This document shows positions 32,958 to 44,517 of a stretch of DNA of 64,000 nt, in pieces. Within the stretch, counting starts at the first letter, position 1, and each line of letters starts with the position of its first letter. The stretch comes from Tetracentron sinense (Eukaryota; Streptophyta; Magnoliopsida; Trochodendrales; Trochodendraceae). The position numbers and the translations under genes are program-made. Under the pieces are notes generated by a model that saw nothing but the letters and a program-made list of their open reading frames with translations, did no database searches and was not told the DNA's origin. Where the stretch lies: contig CM026560.1 in the NCBI GenBank assembly GCA_015143295.1, positions 8,620,501 to 8,684,500 of the forward strand, in the 5' to 3' direction.

Positions 32958-34774
32958 GCCGAGTCTCAATTAATTCCGAAACACCTACTCTTCTTTGGGT
33001 GTTGTAGAATTGTTTGTTGAATTCAGTCACCATTATGTTCCAATCAGGGATCGAAGCCTCAGGGAGGTTGGCATACCATGTGAAAGCGGCACCCTCTAGG
33101 GATTGTACAGTTAGAGGCAAAGAGCCCCGCTCTTAAATGCTAATCCGCATCTCGAGAGAAAATGAGACAAGTGTTGCCTGGAATCTCCAATGCCATCGAA
33201 CATCTTGAATATCGGTTGGACAGAGCCTGGTGGGAACGGAACCGCATCCATGATAGCTGGATAAGGCTTCACAATCATCCATACATCTTCTTATCTTTCT
33301 TTGGCTTTCCTCATTTGATTGCGAACAATCTCCTCAATTTCAACTAAAAGAGACGGCGATACCCCTCCTATGAGGGTGGTCTGATTTGGAATGGAACCCT
33401 TTTCGGGCACCCTTGGATGATTTGGAGGTGTAAAGGCTATGCCTTGATTGCTACTACCTCCTTGATAAGGGAAGCATGGTCCAGGTGCCGATGCAAATTT
33501 GAGAGCTGACAATTGAGTAGCCAACTCTTGCATTTGAGACATCATAGCTGTGATCTGATCATCCTTGTATCGAAGTTGAGCCTATAAGACTACTATTTAA
33601 TCATTTGATGGTGGAGGTGCCGAAGTCGAAGGGTTATTCCCCTGACTAGCATTCTCATCCAGGTTCGTCATCATGACTGCCACTGGTTGTTCCAAAATTG
33701 GTTCCGGTAATCAGAACAGATTCAGAAATTCTTCTTCCACAAAATAGGAGCTCAGCATCCCATATAAAGGATTTGGTGCACTAAAAACCTGTTGAGGCAT
33801 TTCCTGCGCAACTTTCAGTCTGATTGGTTCAGGAGCTGGCTTGTTAGAAATAGAATCTTGGACCAGCGGAGTTTCTTCTAATTCTCTCGAAGAAGTTACA
33901 GGGGTCGCTTCTTATTCTGACCCTTCTTGGTATCCACTGACATCCGAGTCTGGAGCTGATTGACTAGGTCTTGGGTTTTTTCTTTGCCTCTAACCTGATT
34001 CTTGTGGCTCCTTTTTTGTCTTGGAACCGCTGGACCCGGAGCGATTATTCTGACAGCTCGCGAGGATTCAGTCTCGTCAAAAGCGGCTAAAATAGTGGCG
34101 ACTGAACTCTGATAATCCTACATTGCTGGTAAGTTCTACTTGGGCATTGCCCCAATTCTTTGGAACACTGGGGTTGTATACACTTCTGGAGCTGGGTTAA
34201 GTCTAGTGCCGATTACATTCACAGACACTCTTTCGTAACCATCATATGATACTCTGGTATTTGGTTTCTCCCAAGTAGGGTGAATAAGTGAAGAAGGATC
34301 AGTCCTTCATCTCTGGTGGACAAAACGGATTTTGTCTGAGGCGCCAGTCGACCTTTTTGACTTCTGGTTCTTGGACCTTCTTGGCCTCGACCGATAATTA
34401 TACACCTTCTTCGGCGAATCAGAAGGGTTCTTCCGGTTTCTGAGTTAGAGGATTTCCTTAAGAGTCTTCTTCCTGGGCATCTTAAAAGCAAAAGTGCTTC
34501 TATTTAGTACCGTAACCCTTGGGTCATATGGTGTTGCTGCTCTTTGTTCTGGTTCAACGCTTGATCTGCGCCAGAATGGGCTTACATCTCTGGATGGGGG
34601 CCACTGGTGTTGATGATGGACTGATGCCATCATTGATGTGAAGATTGCAAGGTTAGCACCTCGGAAGGTGTTCAGACCCAGTCTATACAACAAGTCTTTA
34701 TCTGCCTGTTCTGGACTAGAAATGTTTCTTGCATTAAGAGCTGGACGATATTGATCACACCTGTTAATGCTAGA
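32958..34774 (-). pseudogene. gag: Tat/Ogre-like gag, N-terminal half
   Basis: Minus strand, right to left. 34445-34774 encodes a region with LLYRLGLNTFRGANLAIF and basic MPRKKTLKEIL. 33600-34440 is a broken, Pro/Ser-rich linker. 33291-33545 has MMSQMQELATQLSALKF and EIEEIVRNQMRKAKER. Then 32958-33280 is the Gag core (EGAAFTWYANLP, WNIMVTEFNKQFY, SELIETRQR), continuing at 14292. Several stops are present. The upstream piece could be a separate ORF1, as Ogre elements have one before gag; I cannot tell. Confidence 0.7.
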
Positions 34775-35905
34775 GACCCACCCAAAGTTTCATGGGGAGG
34801 ACCCCTTGAACCCCCCTGCTCTAAAAGCCTGAGCAAGAAAAGAGCTTCGCTCCCTCGCTCCCCAGAGGGATATCTGTATTTCACTCACTCAAACGGAAGC
34901 TCCAAAACTCCCTTCAGTACAAGGGGAGGTGAAATTGAGCTAGAAGGGTAGCCCTTGCCGGTAAAGTTGTTGTTCCATGAATGAGGGGGCCTACAAGTAT
35001 AAAGTTATATCAAAAAAGAGAACAAAAAGAGACTCTAAAAAGAGGCTCAAGCAAGCAATAGAGTAAAGCTGTGAAGGAAGAGCTACTCTACTATAGGAAG
35101 GGGCTTCCCTTAATCTATTCCTTGACAGGAATAGCAGGCAGATAACAAGATAAAGATTCTCCTTACTTGTTACATCTCTTTTATCTCCTCTTTTGACTTG
35201 AGCTCATAGCTCGGTTAACTTATAGCTCAGTTAATCGGATCTCAAGATACGAGCCTTACTTCATTCCTTTCAGGAATGGCGGCCCTAAAACAAAAGGAAG
35301 ATTCTCCTTTTTTGATAGAACTAGCCAGCCCTTTTCCGAGTGATTGTTTGTTACGGGCCGGAAGGACAAGCCCTTTGAACCCGTTGAGCCGGTTTAATTT
35401 ACCGTTTTGCCCGGATTTCCCTCACGCTACACAAATTCAACATATGGATCTCGAAGTCCTCACAAGCACTTTACTTATGAACATTCACTGCATAAGGGAG
35501 ATCTGCAACCGGATTTACGTGTAGCTCCTTAATGTGTCCCCATTGACCCCCCTCCTCCTTCAACTCGTTCCATGCATGGGATGTATTTGTTGAATAAATG
35601 AATGTGTACCGTTGACCAGATGATAGATCTAGAAAAGAAAACTGGAAAGCCTTTTCAAGATCCATATACAAGAGATCCATCATATAGAGAGCCAGACCCG
35701 GCCCTTTCAATTTACCCATCAGAGACAATGCCATAGGAGGGGGTAAAGGCAACGAAGACATAGGTAGTAGATACAAAGGCAACGTAGGAAGTAGTCCCAT
35801 ATCGGATGATGCAATCCAACTCCGAGAATACCCTTCTTTTGTTGGCTGTATAGTACCAACTCCTCTCTATCCTAGAAGGAGAAGTATCCTTGGATGGCAG
35901 AGTGC
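34775..35905. other. Organelle-like (probably mitochondrial) DNA insertion
   Basis: Composition and texture change sharply: more GC, AAGAGCTTCGCTCCCTCGCT-like runs, and frames such as 35276-35524 and 35471-35800 that look like plant mitochondrial spacer ORFs. It separates the Tat-like N-terminal Gag/ORF1 (ends about 34774) from the repeated leader (from about 35905). Borders are estimates from where recognisable element sequence stops. I could not identify a named mitochondrial gene in it, so this rests on texture only. Confidence 0.45.
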
Positions 35906-36839
35906 CTATCCGTGGATCTTCCTTCCTTATAAGGGACTTCTGTCCATGGACCATGTCCACGGATTATCTTGGACCTGCACCTGTAAAGGGGGCATATTTC
36001 TGACCCTCGAACTGGTCTGGGTCTCTACTCTGAGTGGTTAGGTCTTCAGTCCGTGGACCAGGCTTGGTCTTATCCACAGATGATCTTGGATTTCTGTTCG
36101 TTGACGGAGCTGATGGTCTATCCATGGATGGTCTTGAATTTCTGTCTGTGGACAGGGCTGATGGTCCGTCCATGGACGATCTTAAATTTTTGTTCATGGA
36201 CAGGACTGGAATTCTGTACGTGGACAGAGCTGCTCTTCTGTCCGTGGACAGAACTGATGGTCTGTCCGTGGACATTTTGCATCTTCCATCCATGGACAGT
36301 CATGATAATCTGTCCGTGGACAGTTTTGTTTTTCTGTCCGTGGACAGTCTTGAACTTCTATCTGTGGATGGTGTTGTACTCTTGTTCGTGGACAATTTTC
36401 TATTCCCCTCTATGGGAGATTTTGGACCTTGATCCGTGGAATTTGTCCGTGGATGCTTCTTGCTCACAGATGAATGCCCTAAGGCATCTTCTCCAATTTC
36501 TTTGTATTTTTTAAAGTTATTGGAGAGATTGTTCATTAAGTCCTTAAGGCCCTTTGCCTTGTTCATTCACCTTGGTGAAAATTGGGCAGCATCTCCCCCT
36601 CTCGGAAAATTTTTCAGAGGGGGAGTTCCGTCAGTCAGGTTGGACTGAGGGGGCTTATATCCAACTAGTCCTATGGTCGGCCCCAGCAATTACAGCCTTT
36701 CCACTACGGACTGTTGGGATTTTGGACGGTTTGTTAGGCCTAGCCCAATGTTTCACATAGGTCTGCTTTTCGGGCTGACCTGTCGCAGATAGGTAGAACC
36801 ACCCTACGGTGTGTATACCCGGTTGGGTACACCCTCCAT
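35906..36839 (-). other. Leader/untranslated region of Tat-like element with 24-bp array
   Basis: No gene. It includes the 24-bp GTGGACAG array (36040-36425) and then 36430-36840 of unique sequence with short purine/pyrimidine inverted pieces (CCCCCTCTCGG...CAGAGGGGGAG, 36593-36625). By position it is the 5' leader of the minus-strand element. Confidence 0.45.
36040..36425 (+). repeat. 24-bp tandem array with CTGTCCGTGGACAG cores, about 15 units
   Basis: Near-palindromic CTGTCCGTGGACAG or variants (TCCATGGAC, TCTGTGGAC) recur every 23-25 bases, for example at 36148, 36171, 36195, 36219, 36243 and 36268. The unit spacers GATGGTC, GAATTT and CTTCTG vary. Each core can fold on itself. Confidence 0.75.
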
Positions 36840-37003
36840 GGTGCATTCTGTTTGGAATGCACTCTGTCCGTGGGGCATCCAGTTGGATGTACCCAATCCG
36901 TGTAACATCCTACGGGATGTCTCCGCTCCGTAGCGCATCCTCTTGGGTGCAGCCTCTCCATGGGACATCCTGGGGGATTCCCCTTGTCTACGGAGCATCC
37001 TTG
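36840..37003 (+). repeat. 30-bp tandem array of GCATCC...GGATGY hairpins
   Basis: CATCC occurs at 36876, 36906, 36936, 36966 and 36996, exactly 30 bp apart, each followed by a matching GGATG or GGGTGC arm. Arms vary with partial pairing kept (GCATTC/GAATGC, ACATCC/GGATGT, GCATCC/GGGTGC). The array is cut at about 37003 by the proposed inversion breakpoint. Confidence 0.75.
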
Positions 37004-37004
37004 G

Positions 37005-39961
37005 GGCATAGGTAACATTGGTAAGAATAAATCTGTCTTTATAGAGAATGTACTACTCGTTGATGGTCTTAAGCATAATCTCATAAGTATTAGTCAACTT
37101 TATGATAAAGGATTGAATGTTTCATTTAAGTCAAATATCTGCATGATTAAGGATAAAGATAATCTAAATACTTTGTTTGTAGCACATAGGAATGAAAATG
37201 TTTATACCTTAGATTTTGATGAACTTAAATCTCAAAACATGATATGTTTTTCTGCTATAGATGAAGCAAGTTGGCTATGACATAGGAGAATAGGACATGC
37301 TAGTATGGATCTTTTGTCTAAACTCTCTAAAAATGAATTAGTTAAAGGATTACCTAAAACTAAATTTATCAAAGATAAAATTTGTGATGCTTGTCAACTT
37401 GGAAAACAAATAAAATCTTCATTTCAAACCAAGAAAATGATTTCTACCACTAGGCCCTTAGAACTTTTGCATATGGATCTTTTTGGTCCAAATGAAGTAG
37501 TTAGCCTAGTTGGAAAAACTTATGCTTTTGTTATAGTGGATGATTTTTCAAGATACTCACGAGTACTATTTCTTTCTCATAAAAATAAAGCACCTTCTCT
37601 ATTCAAAATTTTTGTAAAAGAGTTCAAAATGAAAAAAGTTATTCTATTAACAACATAAGAAGTGATAGAGGAGGAGAATTTAAAAATAAAGAACTTGAAT
37701 CATTCTGTGATGAAAATGGTTTTAATTATAATTTTTCAGCCCCTAGAACTCCACAACAAAATGGTGTAGTAGAAAGAAAGAATAGATCTCTTCAAGAAAT
37801 GGCTAGAACAATGCTTAATGAAAATCAGTTACTAAATTATTTTTGGGCTGAAGTCATTAACACTTCATGCTATGTAATTAATAGAGTTGTTATAAGAAAC
37901 AAATTAACTAAAACTACCTATGAGCTATGGAATGGAAGAATCTCTAATATAAGTTATTTTAAGGTGTTTGGATGTAAATGCTTCATACTTAATGATAAAC
38001 AACATCTTAAGAAATTTGATGCTAAATCTGTTGAAAGAATCTTCTTAGGATACTCTACTAATAGCAAAGCTTATAGAGTGTTTAATAAGAAATCATTAAT
38101 TGTTGAAGAATCAATTCACACAGTTTTTGATGAATTAAATCCTTTTAACAAAATCAATACTGATATGGATGATGAAATTGATAATCTTCCAAAAGCAATA
38201 TCTAATTTAGAAATCAACAAAGAAAATAAAAATGATCAAGAAAAATAAAAATCAAGTAACAACTCCATTGAAATAGATAATGAAGAAGAAATTGAAAATG
38301 AAGAATCCTATCAACTTCCTAAAGCTTGGAAATTAATAAAAGATCACCCTAAGGATCTAATACTTGGTAATATGGAACAAGGGGTTAGAACAAGAAGAAA
38401 TCTAATGAACCTTGCTTTCTTAAGTCAAATTGAACCTAAAAATGCCTTAGAAGATATTGAAGATGAATCATGGGGCATTGCTATGCAAGAAGAGTTAAAT
38501 CAATTTGATAGAAATCAAGTTTGGGATCTAGTACTTAGACCAAATGACAAATCTATTATTGGAACAAAATGGGTATTCAGAAATAAAAAGGATGAAAATG
38601 GGAATGTAGTTAAAAACAAAGCAAGATTAGTAGCTCAAGATTACAACCAAGAAGAGGGGATAGATTATGATGAAACATTTGCCCCGGTTGCTAGACTAGA
38701 AGCTATAAGAATGTTACTTGCATTTGCTAGTCATAAAGAATTTAAACTATATCAAATGGATGTAAAAAGTGCATTTCTAAATGGGTACATTAATGAGGAA
38801 GTTTATGTAAATCAACCTCCTTGTTTTGAAAATCATAAATTCCCTAATCATGTATTTAAGCTAACTATTATATGGATTAAAGCAAGCTCCAAGAGCTTGG
38901 TATGATAGGCTAAGTAGCTTCTTAATTGAAAACGGATTCACAAGAGGTAAAATTGACACAACTTTATTCATAATGACCAAAAACGATGATATACTAATAA
39001 TTCAAATCTATGTAGATGACATCATATTTGGATCAACAAATGAATCTCTCTATAGAATGTTTGCTAAAACAATGCAAAAAGAATTTGAAATGAGTATGAT
39101 GGGTGAATTAACATTTTTCTTAGGACTTCAAATCAAACAAACCAAACAAGGAACTTTCGTTAATTAAACTAAATATACTAAAGAACTACTTAAAAAGTTT
39201 GGAATGGAAAACTCTAAAATAATGGATACTCCTATGAGTCTATCAACCAAACTTGATAAGGATGAAAAAGGGAAAAGTATTGATTAAAAACTCTATAGAG
39301 GCATGATTGGAAGCCTTTTGTATCTCACTGCAAGTAGACCTGACATTATATTCAGTGTCTGCATTTGTGTAAGATTCCAATCATGTCCAAAAGAATCTCA
39401 TTTAACTGCTGTAAAAGAATCTTTAGATACTTGCTTGGAACAATTGAATTAGGCTTATGGTATCCAAAAGTCACAAACTTAGATCTAATAAGCTATTCAG
39501 ATGCAGACTTTGCTAGATGCAAAGTAGATAGAAAAAGCACTAGTGAAACTTGTCACTTTTTAGGACATTCTCTTGTTTCATGGTTTAGTAAGAAACAAAA
39601 TTCAGTAGCCTTATCCATAGCTGAGGCTGAGTACATGACAGCTGGACTTTGTTGCGCTCAAACTCTCTACATGAAACAACAGCTAGAAGATTTTAAACTT
39701 ATCTATACTAAAATTCCTATTAAGTGTGATAACACAAGTGCTATTTGTATGACTAAGAATCCTATTCAAAACTCAAGGACTAAACACATTGAAATAAGAT
39801 ATCACTTTATTAGAGATCATGTACAAAATGAAAATGTTATCTTGGAATTTGTTGATACTATTAATCAGCTTGCTGATATCTTTACCAAACCTCTACAATC
39901 TGACAGGTTCAGTGCTTTGAGAAGAGAATTGGGAATGACTAGTCTAAATGATCTAACTTAA
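37005..39961 (+). pseudogene. pol: Sirevirus-like pol: integrase, RT, RNase H
   Basis: Begins inside protease (IGNIGKNKSVFIENVLLVDG). GAG-pre-integrase and integrase zinc region lie at 37200-37440 (HRRIGHAS, CDACQLGKQ). The integrase core runs 37460-37820 (LHMDLFGPNEVVS, FVIVDDFSRYS, GVVERKNRSLQEMARTML). RT runs 38550-39170 (GTKWVFRNK, YQMDVKSAFLNG, YVDDIIFGS intact). RNase H runs 39480-39950 (YSDADFARCKVDRKST, EAEYM, HIEIRYHFIRDHV). Stops or frameshifts at about 37279, 37657, 38248, 38870, 39167 and 39287 break it into pieces. The pieces would process, copy and insert the element. Confidence 0.9.
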
Positions 39962-40139
39962 TCAAGATCAAAAGTAATCAAAAATTGAAATCTTTGATTT
40001 GATCTGCCTATAACTTGCTTGATTGTTCAATAGATTGATTTGAATACGTTATGATAATTTTTGATGTCTTGATGAATCTTTGACTTAAAGGAAAACAGGT
40101 AGAAAACTAAAGAGAAATCAATTCTTCATATTCAGAACT

Positions 40140-40370
40140 GAATTCGGTGACGAATTAATCTCGAATATGATTTCGGCGACGAATCTTTGGGAAATATAGA
40201 AAACAGAATATTTTTTGTACCCATTTTGACGACGAACCTGGATGAGTCATCCATTTCGTCGATGAAGTCAATCCGAAATTAAAAACATTAGGGCTCCTAA
40301 CTCAATTTCGGCGACGAATTCATGGACGAAACCCATTTCGGCGACGAATTGAGTTGTGTGTATAAATAGT
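40140..40370 (+). promoter_or_regulatory. Internal promoter-like region: TTCGGCGACGAATT array plus TATA box
   Basis: Seven or so copies of TTCGNCGACGAA (N often G) precede TATAAATA at 40361-40368. A pyrimidine-rich leader follows, then the ATG of the extra ORF about 120 bases on. The same motif is repeated in the LTR of this element at 43540-43760. The duplication suggests the extra ORF has its own LTR-like promoter. Confidence 0.55.
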
Positions 40371-40487
40371 AACCCCCTAAATCCAAACTTTTTCAAACCC
40401 AATCCTTCCCTCCAAAGTCCCTATTCCATTGCTCGAACACCCTTCTTTGTTCAAAGATCTAGCAAATCTTTCCAAATCTCTCAGAAA

Positions 40488-42597
40488 ATGCCTCCTAGAA
40501 TGAAGAATGCATCTGTGGAGCCACCAAAGAAGAAATCACGAACCGACAAAGGAAAAGAACCGGCCTCAAGTTCAACTCCAGTCACAGTAAAGTTCAAGGA
40601 AGCAAAGTTCGAGAAATTATTCAAAGAAAAATTCCTATCTCGTTCCCCTCTGTACGGTAAAGTCGTTAATTTCATTAGTTTTGATGCCTATGGGCTCGAA
40701 CCCATAAAAACTCTCTTTTCTGCCCTAAAATGGGATAAATTTCTTGAATTTAATGAACCCATGTTTCCTGAGTTAGTCAAACTCTTTTACACTCACTTCC
40801 ATTTCAATCAATCCGAATCTCTTATTACCTCATTTGTCTTAGGTAAAAACATTTCTTTTCATTTAAATCAATTGCACTCAATTTTAAAAATTCCTCAGTT
40901 TACCCTTCAAACTTTTGTGAATGGTCAGTGGAACAATCATGAAGGATTTGATGTGGTTGAAGCACTGAAAATGATGTGCATAAACCAAGATTTCACTTCT
41001 CCCCTTTTCAACCTAAGGTTAAAGATCTTACCCTCACTGCTAGACTGATTCACCACATAATCACTTATAACCTAGTTCCCAGGGCTGGTGGTAGGGAGTA
41101 TCTCACCTACTTCGATGTATTCCTTATGTGGTGCATCCTTACCTCCACACCCATTGATCTCTCCTACATCATTGTCCATTATATGGATGATGCATTTAAG
41201 AGAAAATCAGGGTGTCTCCCTTTTGGTCAGGCTCTGACTAAAATCTTTAAACACTTCAATGTTCTTTAGCCTCTCAAATAGATATCGTCACCCCTGATGA
41301 TTCCTCCATTTATAGCAAGGCAACCATTCAAAGAATGGGCTATATCTGGAATGACTCCCAGAAGGTTTGGACTCCCAAACCCTCTGCTTCTCAATCCTCC
41401 TCCCTTCCTTCCAGTACTCCAGCTCCTATTTATACTCCATCTATACCTTTTTCTACTCCCTCTTCATTTATTCCTTCCTCTTCATCTGCACCCACAGCAG
41501 AACTTCAGGCAGAGCAGCAGCAAGCATCAGTGCCAGAGGAGGAACCCCAGGCTGAGCAGTAGCCAGTACCAGAAGAGGATCCTGCAGATGAGCTTCAGGG
41601 TGAGCAGCACCCCAGAGATGAGTTGCCTGACTGGTCTGATTTCGTGAATGTCGGAGAGATTCCCAAGAGTTCTCATAGACAGATGTCTCCTCGTTTTGAG
41701 GACCCTGGTCAGTTCTATGAGGTGCCCAGCAGGCCAGTAGCTTCAAATGAGCAGCTGAACATTATGGCAGGATAGATTGCCTCCATGTCTTCTAGCTTGG
41801 AGCAGTTTCAGTTGGAAATGAGGATGAGCCAGCAGGCTTTTCAAGAGGAAATTAGAGCATCCCTGCTCTCCTTCATGACAGAGTCAAGGGAAAAGCTTAC
41901 AGCCATTCAAATCGAATCTAGAGAAAATCTTCAGAATCTCCATTCCTCTACTCTCTCCCAGTTTGCAGCTCTTGAGTCTGAGATGAGCAAAATCCCCAAG
42001 GCAGTCTAGTCTTCTCTTGCCATGGTGCATAATGATCTTAGAGAGTGTGCCAATGTCACCTACTCTATCTTAGGGACAGTTAACATGGATACCTCAGTCA
42101 CCAAAGATAGAGTTGACTCTGTGTCTTCATTTTTTCATAGATTGGAGGCAGAACAATCTGAAGAAAGTATCCGAATGGAGAAGGTCACAAAGACAATCCA
42201 AGGAATTGTAGAATCATCAGCTCTTCAGTTGAAGACTCAAGGTAAGCTTCTTTTGGATATGGCAGAGCATGACTCCATAGCTGCCTCAATTACCTTTCGG
42301 GCCACTGATGAGTTGAAGAAAATGAATCATTTTCTGGTGAGTCTGGCTAGTGGAGCCACTCCTTCTCAAACTCCCTCTCAAGCTCCCTCTTCTTCCAAAG
42401 GCAAGAGACCAATGAAGGTAACCCCCTTCAACAGGGGTCAAGCTACTGATTCCCCTATCATCTCCCTTCCTTCCGACTCAGATTCCACCTCCTCTTCCTC
42501 AGACTCCCATGATGACTCCGATCGAGTTGAGCCATCAGAAGATGTCCTCTCAAAGGTTGCAGACCTCATCAAAAAGCAGAAAGCAGATGGGCTGTAA
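40488..42597 (+). pseudogene. Sirevirus extra ORF (env-position), broken
   Basis: Start chosen at ATG 40488 (GAAAATGCC; MPPRMKN), not 40356, because the TATA box lies between them. The N-terminal part has a basic, Ser-rich start then a globular region (KVVNFISFDAYGLEPIK) resembling the putative plant transposon protein domain. The middle is Pro/Ser/Gln-rich. The C-terminal part has coiled-coil character (about 41785-42400) and a Ser/Asp-rich tail ending KVADLIKKQKADGL. The frame is broken at about 41000-41048 (shift) and near 41272, and by stops near 41560, 41773 and 42007. It sits where envelope-like ORFs of SIRE1-type elements lie, but I see no clear signal peptide or membrane anchor, so an envelope role is not supported. 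Confidence 0.65.
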
Positions 42598-43023
42598 TTT
42601 TTTTATTTTTTTTTATGTTGACATAGGGGGAGAAATATAAAATGTAATGAAAATTTAAATTTGATGATTGATAAATGAAATGACATTTGAACCATTTGAA
42701 TTATGATGTTTTTTTTTGCATCTTTGGCAGTACACACATAATATGTCTTTCTCTTATGCAATTCTATTCTTGTCTGGATCTAATATGTTGTGAAGAGAAA
42801 TTAAAATTGAAACTTATCTTTGTTGAATTTTCTTGGTACATAACCAGGGTGATATATCCTTTAACTCATCATAAATATGCATCTAAATTATAACTGTGAT
42901 TATTTTGACAAATGCATAGGTGTAGGGGGAGCTTACCTCAAAGTTTTTATGAAAAACATGTCGTGAGGGGGAGCTCAACCTAATTTCATTACAGTGTTAT
43001 GTCATCATCAAAAAGGGGGAGAT
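42598..43023 (+). other. 3' untranslated region with polypurine tracts
   Basis: T-rich, no gene. AGGGGGAG-type tracts occur four times (42626, 42926, 42967 and 43013), the last (AAAAAGGGGGAGAT, 43010-43023) abutting the 3' LTR. Repeated GGGGGAG tracts before the LTR are typical of Sireviruses. Confidence 0.7.
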
Positions 43024-44517
43024 TGTTAGCCTCAGGGTTACAACCATGAGTACCCCTAATAATTTTGAGAATAACATAACAATGAAATGAAAATATCTGG
43101 TACTAATGAAACCATTTAAGAGCATGAACATTTCAGATTACATAAGTTGATAGCACTCCAATCATGAAAAATGATGGAAATTATCCAAGAGGAAGTTCAA
43201 CTCAATACAAGATGAAGATTCAAGAAGAGACCTTAGTCCAAGTCAAGACCATTGAAGACAAAATGAAAAATCACAAGACCCAAGTCAAGCCAAGATTATC
43301 TCTCATTTTTCTAAATGTATTATTCTGAAAATGTATAGGACTTATGTAAAAAGTCCTCAAAAAAAAGGTGAAGTGAAAAGCTCAAGAACCATAGATTGAC
43401 CATAGGAGCCTATGACATCCTTTGAAATCAATTTAAGGCCCTAATGAATCATAAAACTATGATAAAAAGATAGCTAATTGACCTAGGAAATCAATCAAAT
43501 CCCTTCGGTCTGATCCTAGACTGAATTCAGAGTACTTACTTTGAATTCGTCGACGAATTATCTGGGTAGATTGAATTCGGTGACGAAGTCATGACAGAAT
43601 TTTAAAAAGTCTATTCTGTCTCATGAATTCGTCGACGAAATCTCTGGTTGGGTTAAGATTCGGCGACGAAGTCATTTCAGGATTTTTTGAAATCCAATTC
43701 TGTCTTTTGAATTCACCGACGAACTCAAGTGGGAACTCCACTTCGTCGACGAAATCATGTCTGAAACAGAAAATTTTCTGTAACGGCTAGTTTGCAACGG
43801 ACCTAAAAGCATTTAATGCTTCCCCAACGGTACTATTGGATCAAATGCTAGAAAAGGAGTTCATTTATGAACATATAATAACTCTTGATCACTGCAATAA
43901 CTCCTATTGATCCCTTATTCATTGCTATTGATTTTGACTCACTCTCACACTTAGAAAACCCCCAAAACGTTTCTCTTGAGCTCATTCAAGTCTACTTTCT
44001 TTAAGAGACTTTATTAGAGTTTGTATTTCACTCTTATCTAGCTCATTTAAGGAGCCTTCTGTTCGGATTTTCAATCCAAAACCTATTTATTGAGAGTAGT
44101 CAAGAATCCAGGATTCTTGCACTGAAGTTGTTGCTTCAGCAATATCAAGAGAGGGTTGTACTCTTGAAAGGTTTTAGCTCGGCCTAAAGGAGAGCTTAAA
44201 AGGTGATATCTCGACCTGTAAAGAGAGATTGTAAGGGTTTGGACTCCACCTGTGAAGGAGCCTGTACGATTAAGGAATCGTGGTGAATCCTCTAGCTGGA
44301 AGCTGAGGCAGGGAGTAGGCTGGTTTGCTGAACCTCGAGAACAAATCTTGAGTTTGCACTCTTCTTATCTCTACTCTCTCTTTTAATATTCCATTGTTTT
44401 ATCTTGTTACATATTATACTCTATTCCGCTCTTTGAACTTGTAGTTCATACTTTTAATTTTTAAAAATCTACCTTAGACCCTATTCACCCCCCTTTAGGG
44501 TCATTACCTGGCCAACA
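43024..44517 (+). mobile_element. 3' LTR of Sirevirus-like element (1,494 bp)
   Basis: TGTTAGCC ... GGCCAACA, short inverted ends. It contains the TTCGTCGACGAA array at 43540-43760 and later a CT-rich leader. Directly after it the sequence is pol of another copia element, so it was inserted there; CATGG at 44518 is a candidate target duplication whose partner is outside the window. Confidence 0.85.
43540..43760 (+). promoter_or_regulatory. TTCGTCGACGAA palindrome array in Sirevirus LTR
   Basis: About eight copies, several perfect (ATTCGTCGACGAA) and others with GGCGACGAA or CACCGACGAA, upstream of the likely U3/R boundary. Same family of sites as 40140-40350. Confidence 0.6.

Larger units (their letters stand above)
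37004..44517 (+). mobile_element. Sirevirus-like Ty1/copia element, 5' part displaced
   Basis: It holds the end of protease, integrase, RT and RNase H (37005-39961), an extra ORF (40488-42597), a purine tract and a 3' LTR (43024-44517). The missing 5' part (gag end and protease start) appears on the minus strand at 63498-64000, so the element is split by an inversion and not simply truncated. Integrase, RT and RNase H order is that of copia; an extra ORF after pol is a feature of the Sirevirus branch (SIRE1/Maximus). Confidence 0.85.

Noticed and set aside
36034-36514. Overlapping 132- and 153-residue frames rich in SVD/WT repeats
   Set aside because: Frames through the 24-bp GTGGACAG array; 24 is a multiple of three. 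Not genes.
40488-42597. Endogenous retroviral envelope gene
   Set aside because: Only the position after pol fits. I see no clear signal peptide, fusion peptide or membrane anchor; the protein looks like the putative plant transposon protein domain plus coiled coil.
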